Source: Desulfobaculum sp044987625
GTDB lineage: Bacteria > Desulfobacterota > Desulfovibrionia > Desulfovibrionales > Desulfovibrionaceae
Length of the DNA: 64,000 bases
Direction of reading: 5' to 3'
Assembly (NCBI RefSeq): GCF_044987625.1
Contig: NZ_JBJDSB010000001.1
Span: 310,001 to 374,000, forward strand
Both the position numbers and the translations under genes were made by a program. This document shows, piece by piece, positions 8,886 through 16,968 of this stretch. How positions within the stretch are numbered: the stretch's first letter is position 1; every line of letters starts with the position of its first letter. Below the pieces are notes generated by a model that was not told the DNA's origin, searched no databases, and was given only the letters and a program-made list of their open reading frames with translations.

Positions 8886-9215
8886 CTATCTATCCTAACT
8901 CCAACCGGGGAGCAAGTGCAGAGCAAGCCGTATCAAGGCTTGCGCCACAAAAATGCACCCCGTCAGAGCCACCCGCGACACACTCAAGAGCGCCACCTCC
9001 TCCAGCGCTGTACCAGTTGCACCAGTACCCACACCCCGCCTTCAAACCGCCCCTGCAGTATACGCGTCACGCACTGCCCTTCAAGGTTTGTTGGGGTGGT
9101 GCGGCATGTATGGGGAGGCGTGGTGGAAAGAAGCGGGACAAAAAGTGGAAAATTTGGTGGCGGTGTATGAGGGCGTGGTGGGGGTGGCGGTCAGGGAAGG
9201 TGGAAGAGATGGGGT
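8886..9215 (+). other. gene-free stretch upstream of the EPSP-synthase-like gene
   Basis: No credible gene was seen. A 7-bp inverted pair GCAAGCC / GGCTTGC lies near 8920-8940. From about 9085 the plus strand becomes very G/T-rich and runs into the tandem repeats. The promoter of the minus-strand gene at 8852 should lie here, but none was convincing. Confidence 0.4.
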
Positions 9216-10650
9216 GGTTGGGGAGTTTTGGGCTCACGGGGGAGGTTTTGAGAAGTGTGGGCGGGCTGACCGGGTGCTTTGCGCCGGAGTTCGCGGTGGG
9301 CGTCTGGCGGAGCGCGGGACGGGCTGGGCCGCTCTGGACGCTTGGAAGCGTCCGAAGGCTTTGGGATTCGGTGCTTCGCGCTGAGGGATGGTGGGTGGGG
9401 AGTTTTGGGAGGAAGGGAGGGGTTGGAGGTGGGCTTGTGTTGGCGGGGCTGAGAAGTGCGTTGGCATGAGAGCAACGGCGGGCTGGTTCTGCGTTATGTT
9501 GGCGGGGCCAAGAGATGCTTTCGGTGTCGAAGAGAAAGAGGCCTTGGTGGTGCGTTGTGGTGGCGGGGCCGAGATTTGCTTTCGGTGGTATTTCTATATG
9601 TTGTCGCCATGTCTCCGACGGCCAAAGGGTGATGGGGGAACCTTGCAGGATTCCCCCCGCACCCTCTGGACACCCGTCCCCCTCCAGCCGGAGCCGGATT
9701 GTTGGAAGTGGTGGGTGCGGAGCGGTCTCGGGCGTGGTTTTTAGGCTGTGGTTGGGCTGGCTGACCGGGTGCTTTGCGCGGAAGTTGGCGGTTGGGGAGT
9801 GTTAGGGCGAGGGGGGAGGCTTTGAGAAATGTGGGCGGGCTGACCGGGTGCTGTGCGCCGGAGTTGGCGGTGGGCGCATGGCGGAGCGTGGCACGGGCTG
9901 GGCCGCTCTGGACGCTTGAAAGCGTCCGAAGGCTTTGGGATTCGGTGCTTCGCGCTGAGGGGTGGTTGGGGAGTTTTGGGAGGGTGGATGGGGTTGGAGG
10001 TGGGCTTGGGTTGGCGGGGCTGAGAAGTGCGTTGGCATGAGAGCAACGGCGGGCTGGTTCTGCGTTATGTTGGCGGGGCCAAGAGATGCTTTCGGTGTCG
10101 AGGAGAAAGAGGCCTTGGTGGTGGTGCGTTGTGGTGGCGGGGCCGAGATTTGCTTTCGGTGGTATTTCTATATGTTGTCGCCATGTCTCCGACGGCCAAA
10201 GGGTGTTGGGGGAACCTTGCAGGATTCCCCCCGCACCCTCTGGACACCCGTCCCCCTCCAGCCGGAGCCGGATTGTTGGAAGTGGTGGGTGCGGAGCGGT
10301 CTCGGGCGTGGTTTTTAGGCTGTGGCTGGACTGGCTGACCGGGTGCTTTGCGCGGAAGTTGGCGGTGGGCGTCTGGTGGAGCGCGGCACGGGCTAGGCCG
10401 CTCTGGACGCTTAGAAGCGTCCGAAGGCTCTGGGATTCGGTGCTTCGCGCGGGGGGATGGTGGTTGGGGAGTGTTAGGGCGAGGGGGCGTGGTTCTGCTC
10501 TTGGATGGCGAGCTGACCGAGTGCTTTGCGTGAGAGTTGGTGGTGGGCGCGTGGTGGAGCGCGGCACGGGCTGGGCCGCTCTGGACGCTTGGAAGCGTCC
10601 GAAGGCTTTGGTGCTTCTGTGCTTCGCGCTACGGGTGGTGGTTGGGATTA
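9216..10650 (+). repeat. tandem repeat array, unit about 574 bp, two full and two partial units
   Basis: Unit 1 (9216-9789) is repeated almost exactly by unit 2 (from 9790, offset 571-574 bp). Shorter copies follow at about 10334-10497 and 10505-10650. Sub-module P (GCTGACCGGGTGCTTTGCG through GCTTCGCGCTGAGGG) occurs four times and always carries GGACGCTT / AAGCGTCC with a variable 2-base centre (9336-9353, 9910-9927, 10405-10422, 10583-10600). Sub-module Q occurs twice (9626-9665, 10200-10239) and is a long hairpin with AGGGTG / CACCCT outer arms and GGGGGAA / TTCCCCC inner arms. On the minus strand each Q is followed by GGCCGTCGGAGAC, the tail of the dispersed elements. Plus strand is extremely G-rich. 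Open frames here are low-complexity and repeat-derived. Confidence 0.8.
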
Positions 10651-10688
10651 TGGCTGATGGCTCTCATAAGCGGAAGGGTTTCGGACGA

Positions 10689-10913
10689 AGGTCACTGCCT
10701 ATACAATTTCATGGTGCAGAATAACTGTCTCATGCGCGCCCTTCACCCAGTGCACTTCGTGTAGAGGCTCCTCCTCCCTCCCCCCAAAAAACACTCTTCG
10801 CCCCATCTCAAAACGCGGGAGTTGTCAGGGGTGACGACTGGCCCTTAGAAAGGCAACCGGCCTGTGCGCTCATAGGATTCTCAAGGGCCCTCGGCCCTTG
10901 AGCCGTCGGAGAC
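10689..10913 (+). repeat. structured element, short variant, copy a
   Basis: Shares the right half of the dispersed element: core GGGGTGACGAC, CCGGCCTGTGCGC, then GGATT and hairpin III (10880-10902, CTCAAGGGCC / GGCCCTTGAG, loop CTC) and tail CCGTCGGAGAC (10903-10913). The left half differs: a long imperfect inverted pair (GCCTATACA at 10697 against TGTAGAGGC near 10768, with GGTGCAG / CAGTGCAC inside) replaces hairpins I and II. Confidence 0.75.
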
Positions 10914-10959
10914 ACACCCTCTCCACTCCCACGTCAGGCAATACACGCCAAGCTCAGCA

Positions 10960-11184
10960 AGGTCTCCGCCTATACAATTTCTTGGTGCAGAATGACTGTC
11001 TCATGCGCGTCTTTCACCCAGTGCACTTCGTGTAGAGGCTCCTCCTCCCTCCCACCAAAAAACAATCTTCGTCCTCTCTCAAGACGCGGGAGTTGTCAGG
11101 GGTGACGACAGATCCCTAGAAAGGCAACCGGCCTGTGCGCTCATGGGATTCTCAAGGGCCCTCGGCCCTTGAGCCGTCGGAGAC
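10960..11184 (+). repeat. structured element, short variant, copy b
   Basis: A direct repeat of copy a, 271 bp downstream. Hairpin III is at 11151-11173 and tail CCGTCGGAGAC at 11174-11184. It shares the GCCTATACA...TGTAGAGGC left part (from 10968). Spacer bases vary while hairpin arms are identical to copy a. It lies just before the terminator of the qmo operon. Confidence 0.75.
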
Positions 11185-11323
11185 AAAACCTCCCCACTCC
11201 CCCTCCAAACAACGCTCGCCAAGTTCCCTGCGCCCTCTGGCTCCCCGCCCTGCTCCTCCCAAACAGGCCCCGAGTCAGCTCCGAGTCACCTCAACCTTCC
11301 AGCGCAAGGCCCGTTTGCCACAG

Positions 11324-11352
11324 AAAAAGCCCGGACCGCGAGCGGTCCGGGC
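11324..11352 (-). terminator. intrinsic terminator of the apr-qmo operon
   Basis: On the minus strand an 11-bp GC stem (11352-11342 with 11339-11329) is followed by TTTTT. It lies about 30 bp after the qmoD stop codon. The formal loop is only two bases, so the innermost pair is probably open. Confidence 0.85.
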
Positions 11353-11384
11353 TTGGGTGCATTTCTGCATAGTGGGGGTCCGGT

Positions 11385-12062
11385 TTAGAAACCGAAGCCG
11401 CCACCGTCGTCGGAGGAGTCGGTGCCGAAGCCGAAGTCGGCGGAGACTTCACCGGGGGAATCGGTTGCGCCAGCGTCTGCACCGGCGTCGGCGGCAGCGG
11501 CTGCGCCTTCACCTGCGGCAGCGGTGACGACACCGTGCTTGATGACTTCTTCGATCTTGGCCAGCAGGTCGTCGACCTTGCCGGTGTAGGAATCGATTTT
11601 GCCTTCGGAAACCTGCAGTTTCTTTTCGCCTTCACCGAGCTGAGCCTCGTAGGTGGTAACCTTGGCTTCGGCGTCTTTCAGCTTGGCCTTGGTCTCGGCG
11701 AGCTCTTTTTCCAGCGAGGAGATCTTGGAGGCCTGCTCCTTGTTCTTCTCCTGGGTGTCCTTGAGCTGGCTCACGACGGAGGAGAGCATGTTGGAAGTCT
11801 CTTCCGGCAGGGGCAACAGGGACACGTGAGCGCCAAACTTTTCGGCATTGCCTTTAATGCCGGTCAGCTCGGGGTTCTGCTCGTAGATCCACGCTTTGGC
11901 AATGGCCGCGGCAAACGGCTCGGACGTGGGATCGATATCCATCTGGGTCATGTACGCCAGCATTTCACGGATGCCGGCACGATTGGCATCATACTCTTCA
12001 CCGGTGAGGTACGCGGCGAAGGTGGACATGGGGAAAACCTTGCGGTCTACGCTCTCAGCCAT
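11385..12062 (-). CDS. qmoD: QmoD, conserved protein at the end of the qmo operon
   Basis: A 225-residue acidic protein. The N-terminal 85 residues are compact (FAAYLTGEEYDANRAGIRE); residues about 90-165 form a coiled coil (SSLEKELAETKAKLKDAEAK); the C-terminus is Ala/Gly/Asp-rich and ends GGGFGF. It has no cysteines for clusters and no membrane segment. A protein of this kind follows qmoABC in Desulfovibrio, and deletions including it impair sulfate respiration; its molecular role is unsettled. ATG 12062 has an AAGGAGG-type site. The gap to qmoC is 60 bp, and the operon terminator follows. Confidence 0.88.
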   Translation of the reverse strand: MAESVDRKVFPMSTFAAYLTGEEYDANRAGIREMLAYMTQMDIDPTSEPFAAAIAKAWIYEQNPELTGIKGNAEKFGAHVSLLPLPEETSNMLSSVVSQLKDTQEKNKEQASKISSLEKELAETKAKLKDAEAKVTTYEAQLGEGEKKLQVSEGKIDSYTGKVDDLLAKIEEVIKHGVVTAAAGEGAAAAADAGADAGATDSPGEVSADFGFGTDSSDDGGGFGF

Positions 12063-12122
12063 GATAGCCTCCTTATGTGAGGAAAGTCGTCTTTCTGGGT
12101 TAAGTCCTGTTTTGCACCGAGC

Positions 12123-13298
12123 TTAGCTCAGGGGCACTCGACCGATGTACCTGGCGTACACGAGAGCCACGGAGCGGTACACGACGTGACCCAGTTTGGA
12201 CCAGGGCAAGTAGGCGAAGAGCATCCACACGGACACCAGATGCAGGTAATACATCGGGTAGGCGAGGGACGCCACGTCGGCCAGCCTGAGCAGTTCGCTG
12301 AAGATGCCGGTGAGGCCTACGGCCCAGATGACACCCAGCAGGAACCAGTCGTAGTAGGACGACTTGGTCGTCTCTTCGTTCTGGTTCATGCGGCGACGGG
12401 TCAGGAGCGTCAGGCCGACGATCATCATCACGGCGCCAACGTTGGCAAGCAGTTTATGCGGAGCCCACAGCGGCAGCGGCGTATGACCGGCGGGTGCGAT
12501 GAACTCAACGACCTTGCCACCCCAGTGGCAGAACGCGATGATGCCGGTAACGATAGCGAGGGCAACGAAGCTGTAGAACAGCAGCAGATGGCCCTTGAAC
12601 TTTTCCTTATCGGCCTCGGTTTCTTCGCCGCAGCTGGTGAAGTTGGAGTGCTGGCCGATCTCGTTGACGAGAACGTCCTTGATGCACGCCCACACGCTGG
12701 GCTTGTCATACTGGCCGACAAAGAGGGTACCCGGCGTCGACTGGAAGGACTTGATGAGCTTGGAACTGCCAATCACAAAGCTGAAGACCATAAAGAAGAA
12801 GGTCAACGCCATGATGGGGTCAATGGTGTAGTCTCCGGGGAAGACCTTACCAAAGACGATCTCACCGCTGGGGATGCTGAGGCCGGTGGTCAGGGACCAC
12901 ACGAACAGCCACAGCAGGGCCGGGATGGCGATGAGGATGGGCAGGTACTTGGAGGAGCTCATCCAGGTGCCGATGATCTTGGGCTCGACGAGGTTCTTGT
13001 ATGCCATGTTGCGCAGGGCGGAAAGCAGGTCGCCCGGCTTTGCGCCACGGGGGCACAGGTCGGAACAGGTGCCGCAGTTATGGCAGAGCCAGATGTCGAT
13101 GTCGTTGACCAGCTTGTCCTTGAGGCCCCACTGTGCCCACACCATTTCCTTGCGCGGGTATGGCGCATCTGCGGGCGCCAGCGGGCAGGCCACTGAGCAT
13201 GTGGCGCACTGATAGCACTTCTTGAGGGTGTCTCCCCCTACCGACTGCAGTTCTTTAATGAACTGCACATCGGGTTCAATCCGAACAGCTTTCGACAT
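12123..13298 (-). CDS. qmoC: QmoC, membrane subunit of the quinone-interacting oxidoreductase complex
   Basis: A 391-residue fusion. The N-terminal 110 residues are HdrC-like with two [4Fe-4S] motifs: CYQCATCSVACPLAP and CHNCGTCSDLCPRGA. The rest is a cytochrome-b-like (NarI/HdrE-type) domain with about six membrane segments containing several histidines. QmoC takes electrons from menaquinol and passes them through QmoA/QmoB towards APS reductase on the cytoplasmic side. ATG 13298 has an AGGAGGAGA site. The gene starts 12 bp after qmoB. Confidence 0.95.
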   Translation of the reverse strand: MSKAVRIEPDVQFIKELQSVGGDTLKKCYQCATCSVACPLAPADAPYPRKEMVWAQWGLKDKLVNDIDIWLCHNCGTCSDLCPRGAKPGDLLSALRNMAYKNLVEPKIIGTWMSSSKYLPILIAIPALLWLFVWSLTTGLSIPSGEIVFGKVFPGDYTIDPIMALTFFFMVFSFVIGSSKLIKSFQSTPGTLFVGQYDKPSVWACIKDVLVNEIGQHSNFTSCGEETEADKEKFKGHLLLFYSFVALAIVTGIIAFCHWGGKVVEFIAPAGHTPLPLWAPHKLLANVGAVMMIVGLTLLTRRRMNQNEETTKSSYYDWFLLGVIWAVGLTGIFSELLRLADVASLAYPMYYLHLVSVWMLFAYLPWSKLGHVVYRSVALVYARYIGRVPLS

Positions 13299-13310
13299 GA
13301 CTATCTCCTC

Positions 13311-15575
13311 CTAGAAGCCCTTGAACGGGTTGGGGCCCTTCTCCAGAATCATGTTCTGGAATTCTTCGATCATTCCAGGCACCTGATCGTACTCGTCGAT
13401 GGCGACCTGATACTGCTCGACGCGGTCCGGCTCAACACCAAGGCGCTCAAGGGTCTCGGCGATGTTTTCCTTACGGCGGTTGCAGATCTCCGAGCCTTTC
13501 ACGAAGTGGCACTGGTAGTCGTCACCGTACTTGCAGCCCAGCATCATCACGCCGTCCACGCCCTTGGACATGGCATCCGCCACCCAGATGGCGTTGACGG
13601 AACCGAGGCAGCGCACAGGAAGGATACGAACGTACTGGCTCCACTTCTTACCGCGCATGGCTGCCATGTCGAGCGCCGGGTAGGCGTCGTTCTCACAGGC
13701 GAGCACAACGATGCGGGGACCGTCAGCTTCCATGTCGTCAGGCACGTTGATGGCCTTAATCATGGAACCAATCTGGTCGATGTTGTAGTTGTCGAAGCTG
13801 ATAACGCGCTCGGGGCAGGCACCCATGCAGGTACCGCAACGGCGGCAACGCGTGGGATTCGGCTTCGGCGTACCGGTTTCGTCGTCGTCGAGGGCGCCGA
13901 AGGGGCACTCTTCCGTGCAGCGTTTGCACTGGGTGCAGCGCACGAAGTTGAAGACGGGGTACGTCAGGTCACCGGAGCGCGGATGCACGGACACGCCGTG
14001 ATTCACGGATTCGATGCACTGGATGGCCTTGAGGGCTGCGCCCGCGGCATCTTCTTCTGCGGTATCCATGAGCATGGGCTGACGGACGCTACCAGCGGCG
14101 TACACACCGGTACGGCGGGTCTCGTACGGGAAGCAGATGTAGTTGGAGTCGCAGAAGCCGTCGAAGAGGTCCAGATCCGGGAACGCCGGACCCTGACGGT
14201 AGGCGAACTGCATGATAGGATCTTTGGCCGTGGTCGGGACGATGCCGGTGGGCACGACGACCATGTCGGCTTTCACTTCGAAATCGTAGCCAAGCAGGTT
14301 GTTGGTCACGGTGATCAGCAGGCTGCCGTCGGCGTCTTCCTTGACGGAAGAGATGCCGCCCTTGGTCATCATCACACCGGGGTTATCCTGAGCAGCCTTG
14401 TAGTACTTCTCATGGATACCCTGAACCATCATGTCCTTGTAGATGATGTAGGCCTGGCCGTCTTCATACTGCTCGGTGACGTAGCCAGCTTCCTTCAGAG
14501 CCACAACGGAGTTGACGGCGCTGGAGTACGGCAGGTGGCGGTCGCTTTCGAGGTCCTTGTGGACGATAACGGCGGGATCGGCTTCTTCACCCTCTTCCGC
14601 TGCTGCGGCTTCAGCCTGGATGTCCTCTTCCGTCTTGGGCTGGTAGAGGGTCTCGGGCTCAGCCTTCTCGGTGTTCAGCAAGAAAGCCACACGCTTGGCG
14701 GGCTTGCCGTCGGAGGGGCGCAGGAGCTGGCCCTTCTTGGCCATTTCTTCCACGTCCCACGTGGTGACCACGTTGGTGAAGGTGCCGTAGCCAAGGGGAG
14801 CGAGGATGGAAGGATCCTGCGGCACCCAGCCAGCGGCCAGGACAACGGCGCCGATCTTCTCTTCCTTGCCGCCGGTGAACTTGGCGGTGTAGGCACCGGG
14901 CGCACCTTCAAGGGAGGCCAGCGTGGTGCCGGTCAGCACCTTGATGCGGCTCTCGGCCTGCACATCGGCGATGAGCTTTTCAATGCCGGTGTCATGCGCT
15001 TCGGTGTAGGGGTGCATCAGGGGGATGGTCTTGTGCAGCTTCGCGGCGTGACCACCCAGCTCGCTCTCTTTTTCGATGAGCACGGTGTCGTAGCCGGAAC
15101 GGGCTGCGTGCAGCGCGGCGTTCAGGCCAGTCCAACCGCCGCCAACGACGAGAACGGTCTTGACGGTGTCAATCAGTTCAGGCTCAGGAATAGTGGTCTT
15201 CTGGAGCTTGATGACACCCATATTGATGTAATCTTTGGCCATGAGGGACTTGGCGTCGGCTTCCGCATCATCAGGGCAACACATGCCGCACTGCTCGCGG
15301 AGGTTGACGCGCTCGACCAGCACATTTTTGCCAAAGTCAAAGAATTCCCAGTCAACTCGGGGGGACGAACCGCAGATCAGAACGGAGTCGATGGTCCCGG
15401 CGTCGATGTCGGACTTGATCATCTTGACGCCTTCTTCACCGGGCAGAACCGGGTGAGCGGCGACGACAGGACACTGGGTACTCCAGCGGGTCTTCACGTA
15501 CTCGACCAGTTCCTCGACGTTGAGGTATGGTCCGACGCTGGATTCGTCGAAATAGACTCCAATTTTTTCGGCCAT
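13311..15575 (-). CDS. qmoB: QmoB, HdrA/MvhD-like flavoprotein of the Qmo complex
   Basis: A 754-residue cytoplasmic protein. It has a FAD-binding motif VLVVGGGWTGLNAALHA near residue 140, two [4Fe-4S] motifs (CTQCKRCTEECPFGALDD and CRRCGTCMGACPERVISF) at about 545-600, and a C-terminal MvhD-like domain with scattered cysteines (RILPVRCLGSVN, GCKYGDDYQCHF). It resembles HdrA plus MvhD and is thought to relay electrons, possibly by confurcation, to AprAB. ATG 15575 has GGGAGG nine bases upstream. It sits between qmoA (6-bp gap) and qmoC. Confidence 0.95.
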   Translation of the reverse strand: MAEKIGVYFDESSVGPYLNVEELVEYVKTRWSTQCPVVAAHPVLPGEEGVKMIKSDIDAGTIDSVLICGSSPRVDWEFFDFGKNVLVERVNLREQCGMCCPDDAEADAKSLMAKDYINMGVIKLQKTTIPEPELIDTVKTVLVVGGGWTGLNAALHAARSGYDTVLIEKESELGGHAAKLHKTIPLMHPYTEAHDTGIEKLIADVQAESRIKVLTGTTLASLEGAPGAYTAKFTGGKEEKIGAVVLAAGWVPQDPSILAPLGYGTFTNVVTTWDVEEMAKKGQLLRPSDGKPAKRVAFLLNTEKAEPETLYQPKTEEDIQAEAAAAEEGEEADPAVIVHKDLESDRHLPYSSAVNSVVALKEAGYVTEQYEDGQAYIIYKDMMVQGIHEKYYKAAQDNPGVMMTKGGISSVKEDADGSLLITVTNNLLGYDFEVKADMVVVPTGIVPTTAKDPIMQFAYRQGPAFPDLDLFDGFCDSNYICFPYETRRTGVYAAGSVRQPMLMDTAEEDAAGAALKAIQCIESVNHGVSVHPRSGDLTYPVFNFVRCTQCKRCTEECPFGALDDDETGTPKPNPTRCRRCGTCMGACPERVISFDNYNIDQIGSMIKAINVPDDMEADGPRIVVLACENDAYPALDMAAMRGKKWSQYVRILPVRCLGSVNAIWVADAMSKGVDGVMMLGCKYGDDYQCHFVKGSEICNRRKENIAETLERLGVEPDRVEQYQVAIDEYDQVPGMIEEFQNMILEKGPNPFKGF

Positions 15576-15581
15576 TGTATA

Positions 15582-16820
15582 CTACCTCCCTCTCACCGTC
15601 TGGATCGCCTTCATCGCGGCCCCGGTTCCAGACTGAGCAGATTTCATGACGTCAAGCGGCTTTTTGGCGCAGCCGGCAACGAAGATGCCTTTTTCTGCAT
15701 TGCCAGAGGCAAAGCCGTCTTCGTCAACGGAAACATCAAAGGGCAGCTGCTCCTCGGACAGGGTGGGCTGCATGCCGGTTGCCAGTACGACCATGTCGAA
15801 TTCTTCGCGGGTCTTGGTGCCGGCGATGGCATTTTCCACAGTCAGCACCACGGAACCATTTTCACCGTCGGCAGCTTCGGCGACTTTGCCCTTGATGGTG
15901 TGGATGTGCTCATCCTGCATCACGCGGTCGCGGAACTTCTGGTAACGGTCGGGGGTGCGAAGGTCGATGTAATAGATAAAGACTTCGCAGTCCGGGTTCG
16001 TGTCGCGGACATAGGTCGCCTGCTTCAGGGACGCCATGCAGCAAATGTAGGAACAGTAGTTGAGGTGGTTCTCGTCGCGGGAACCGGCGCACTGGACAAA
16101 CGCGATGCGCTTGGGCGCCTTGCCGTCGGAAGGACGGACAATCTGGCCGGAGGTCGGGCCGTTGGGAGAGGCGAGACGTTCCATCTGCATGTTGGATACG
16201 CAGTTGGTGATCTCCCCGGCGCCGAGGTTGGTCAAGTTGGTCACGTCGTAGGGCTTCCAACCGGTGGCGACAACGATGGATCCGACGCTAATTTCGACGG
16301 TCTTCTCGGCATCGTCCAAGTTTACACCTTCAACATCAGCAAGTTCTTTCAGCTCGTTACTCGAGCACTCGTCCTTTTCCAAGACGTAGCGGCTGGGGTA
16401 GGCGAAGGGCATGTCAATGTGCAGAGCCTTGCGGTTGCCCATGCCGAACTCGAATTCGCTTTCGGTGGATCCGGACAGTTCCTTGGCGGCCGCCGTAAGA
16501 TCGACACTATTGGGGGTCGTGTAACGGGGCTTGATCTTCAACGTGACTTTGTAGTCACCCTTGGAGCCAGTAACGGAAACCACTTCCGCCAGAGTAAAAA
16601 TATTGACCAAGGGGTTTTTCTTGATGCGCTGGAACTGAATTTCCAGCCCGCAGGAAGGCGGGCAGAGCTTGGGAAAGTACTTGTTGAGCTGAGAAACGCG
16701 TCCGCCCAGGAACGGCGTCTTCTCTACAAGAAAGACCTCGTGGCCGACTTCTGCGGCTTCAAGGGCGGCCGTTATGCCGCTGAACCCGCCACCGACAACG
16801 AGCACGCTGTTGTTTGGCAT
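15582..16820 (-). CDS. qmoA: QmoA, HdrA-like flavoprotein of the Qmo complex
   Basis: A 412-residue protein, the short HdrA-like subunit. It has N-terminal FAD motif VVGGGFSGITAALEAAE, the HdrA-type segment FPKLCPPSCGLEIQFQRI with cysteines, and a C-terminal FVAGCAKKPLDVMKSAQSG that closes the FAD site. It works in the cytoplasmic part of the Qmo complex between QmoC and AprAB. ATG 16820 is preceded by GGGAGG. It begins 148 bp after aprA, a gap that holds a strong GC hairpin without a T-run. Confidence 0.95.
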   Translation of the reverse strand: MPNNSVLVVGGGFSGITAALEAAEVGHEVFLVEKTPFLGGRVSQLNKYFPKLCPPSCGLEIQFQRIKKNPLVNIFTLAEVVSVTGSKGDYKVTLKIKPRYTTPNSVDLTAAAKELSGSTESEFEFGMGNRKALHIDMPFAYPSRYVLEKDECSSNELKELADVEGVNLDDAEKTVEISVGSIVVATGWKPYDVTNLTNLGAGEITNCVSNMQMERLASPNGPTSGQIVRPSDGKAPKRIAFVQCAGSRDENHLNYCSYICCMASLKQATYVRDTNPDCEVFIYYIDLRTPDRYQKFRDRVMQDEHIHTIKGKVAEAADGENGSVVLTVENAIAGTKTREEFDMVVLATGMQPTLSEEQLPFDVSVDEDGFASGNAEKGIFVAGCAKKPLDVMKSAQSGTGAAMKAIQTVRGR

Positions 16821-16926
16821 TTCAATCCTCCCTACGAAATCAGGTTCGGGCCAGTTTGAAAAATGGCCTAACCCTGAACAATGAACTCTTTCACTGCTGC
16901 TCAGGCTTAGACCATTTTTCTGAGCA

Positions 16927-16955
16927 GGCGGCCGCAGGCAGTACCTGCGGCCGCC
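16927..16955 (-). promoter_or_regulatory. intercistronic hairpin between aprA and qmoA
   Basis: A perfect 12-bp GC stem (16927-16938 with 16944-16955, five-base loop) lies 13 bp after the aprA stop codon. On the minus strand it is followed by TGCTCAGAAAAA, not a T-run, so full termination is unlikely. It fits an mRNA-stabilising or processing hairpin that would let aprBA transcripts outnumber qmo transcripts; that use is inference. Confidence 0.6.
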
Positions 16956-16968
16956 GTTTCAGTAGTGT

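Noticed and set aside
9494..10567. Open frame of 357 codons on the minus strand
   Set aside because: It is low-complexity (Pro/Ser/Thr/Arg), repeats itself with the 574-bp DNA repeat, and reads through palindromes. No ribosome binding site or known fold.
13506..16859. Open frame of 1117 codons on the plus strand opposite qmoB and qmoA
   Set aside because: It is an antisense shadow created by the high third-position GC of two certain genes; it crosses their boundary and has no protein-like features.
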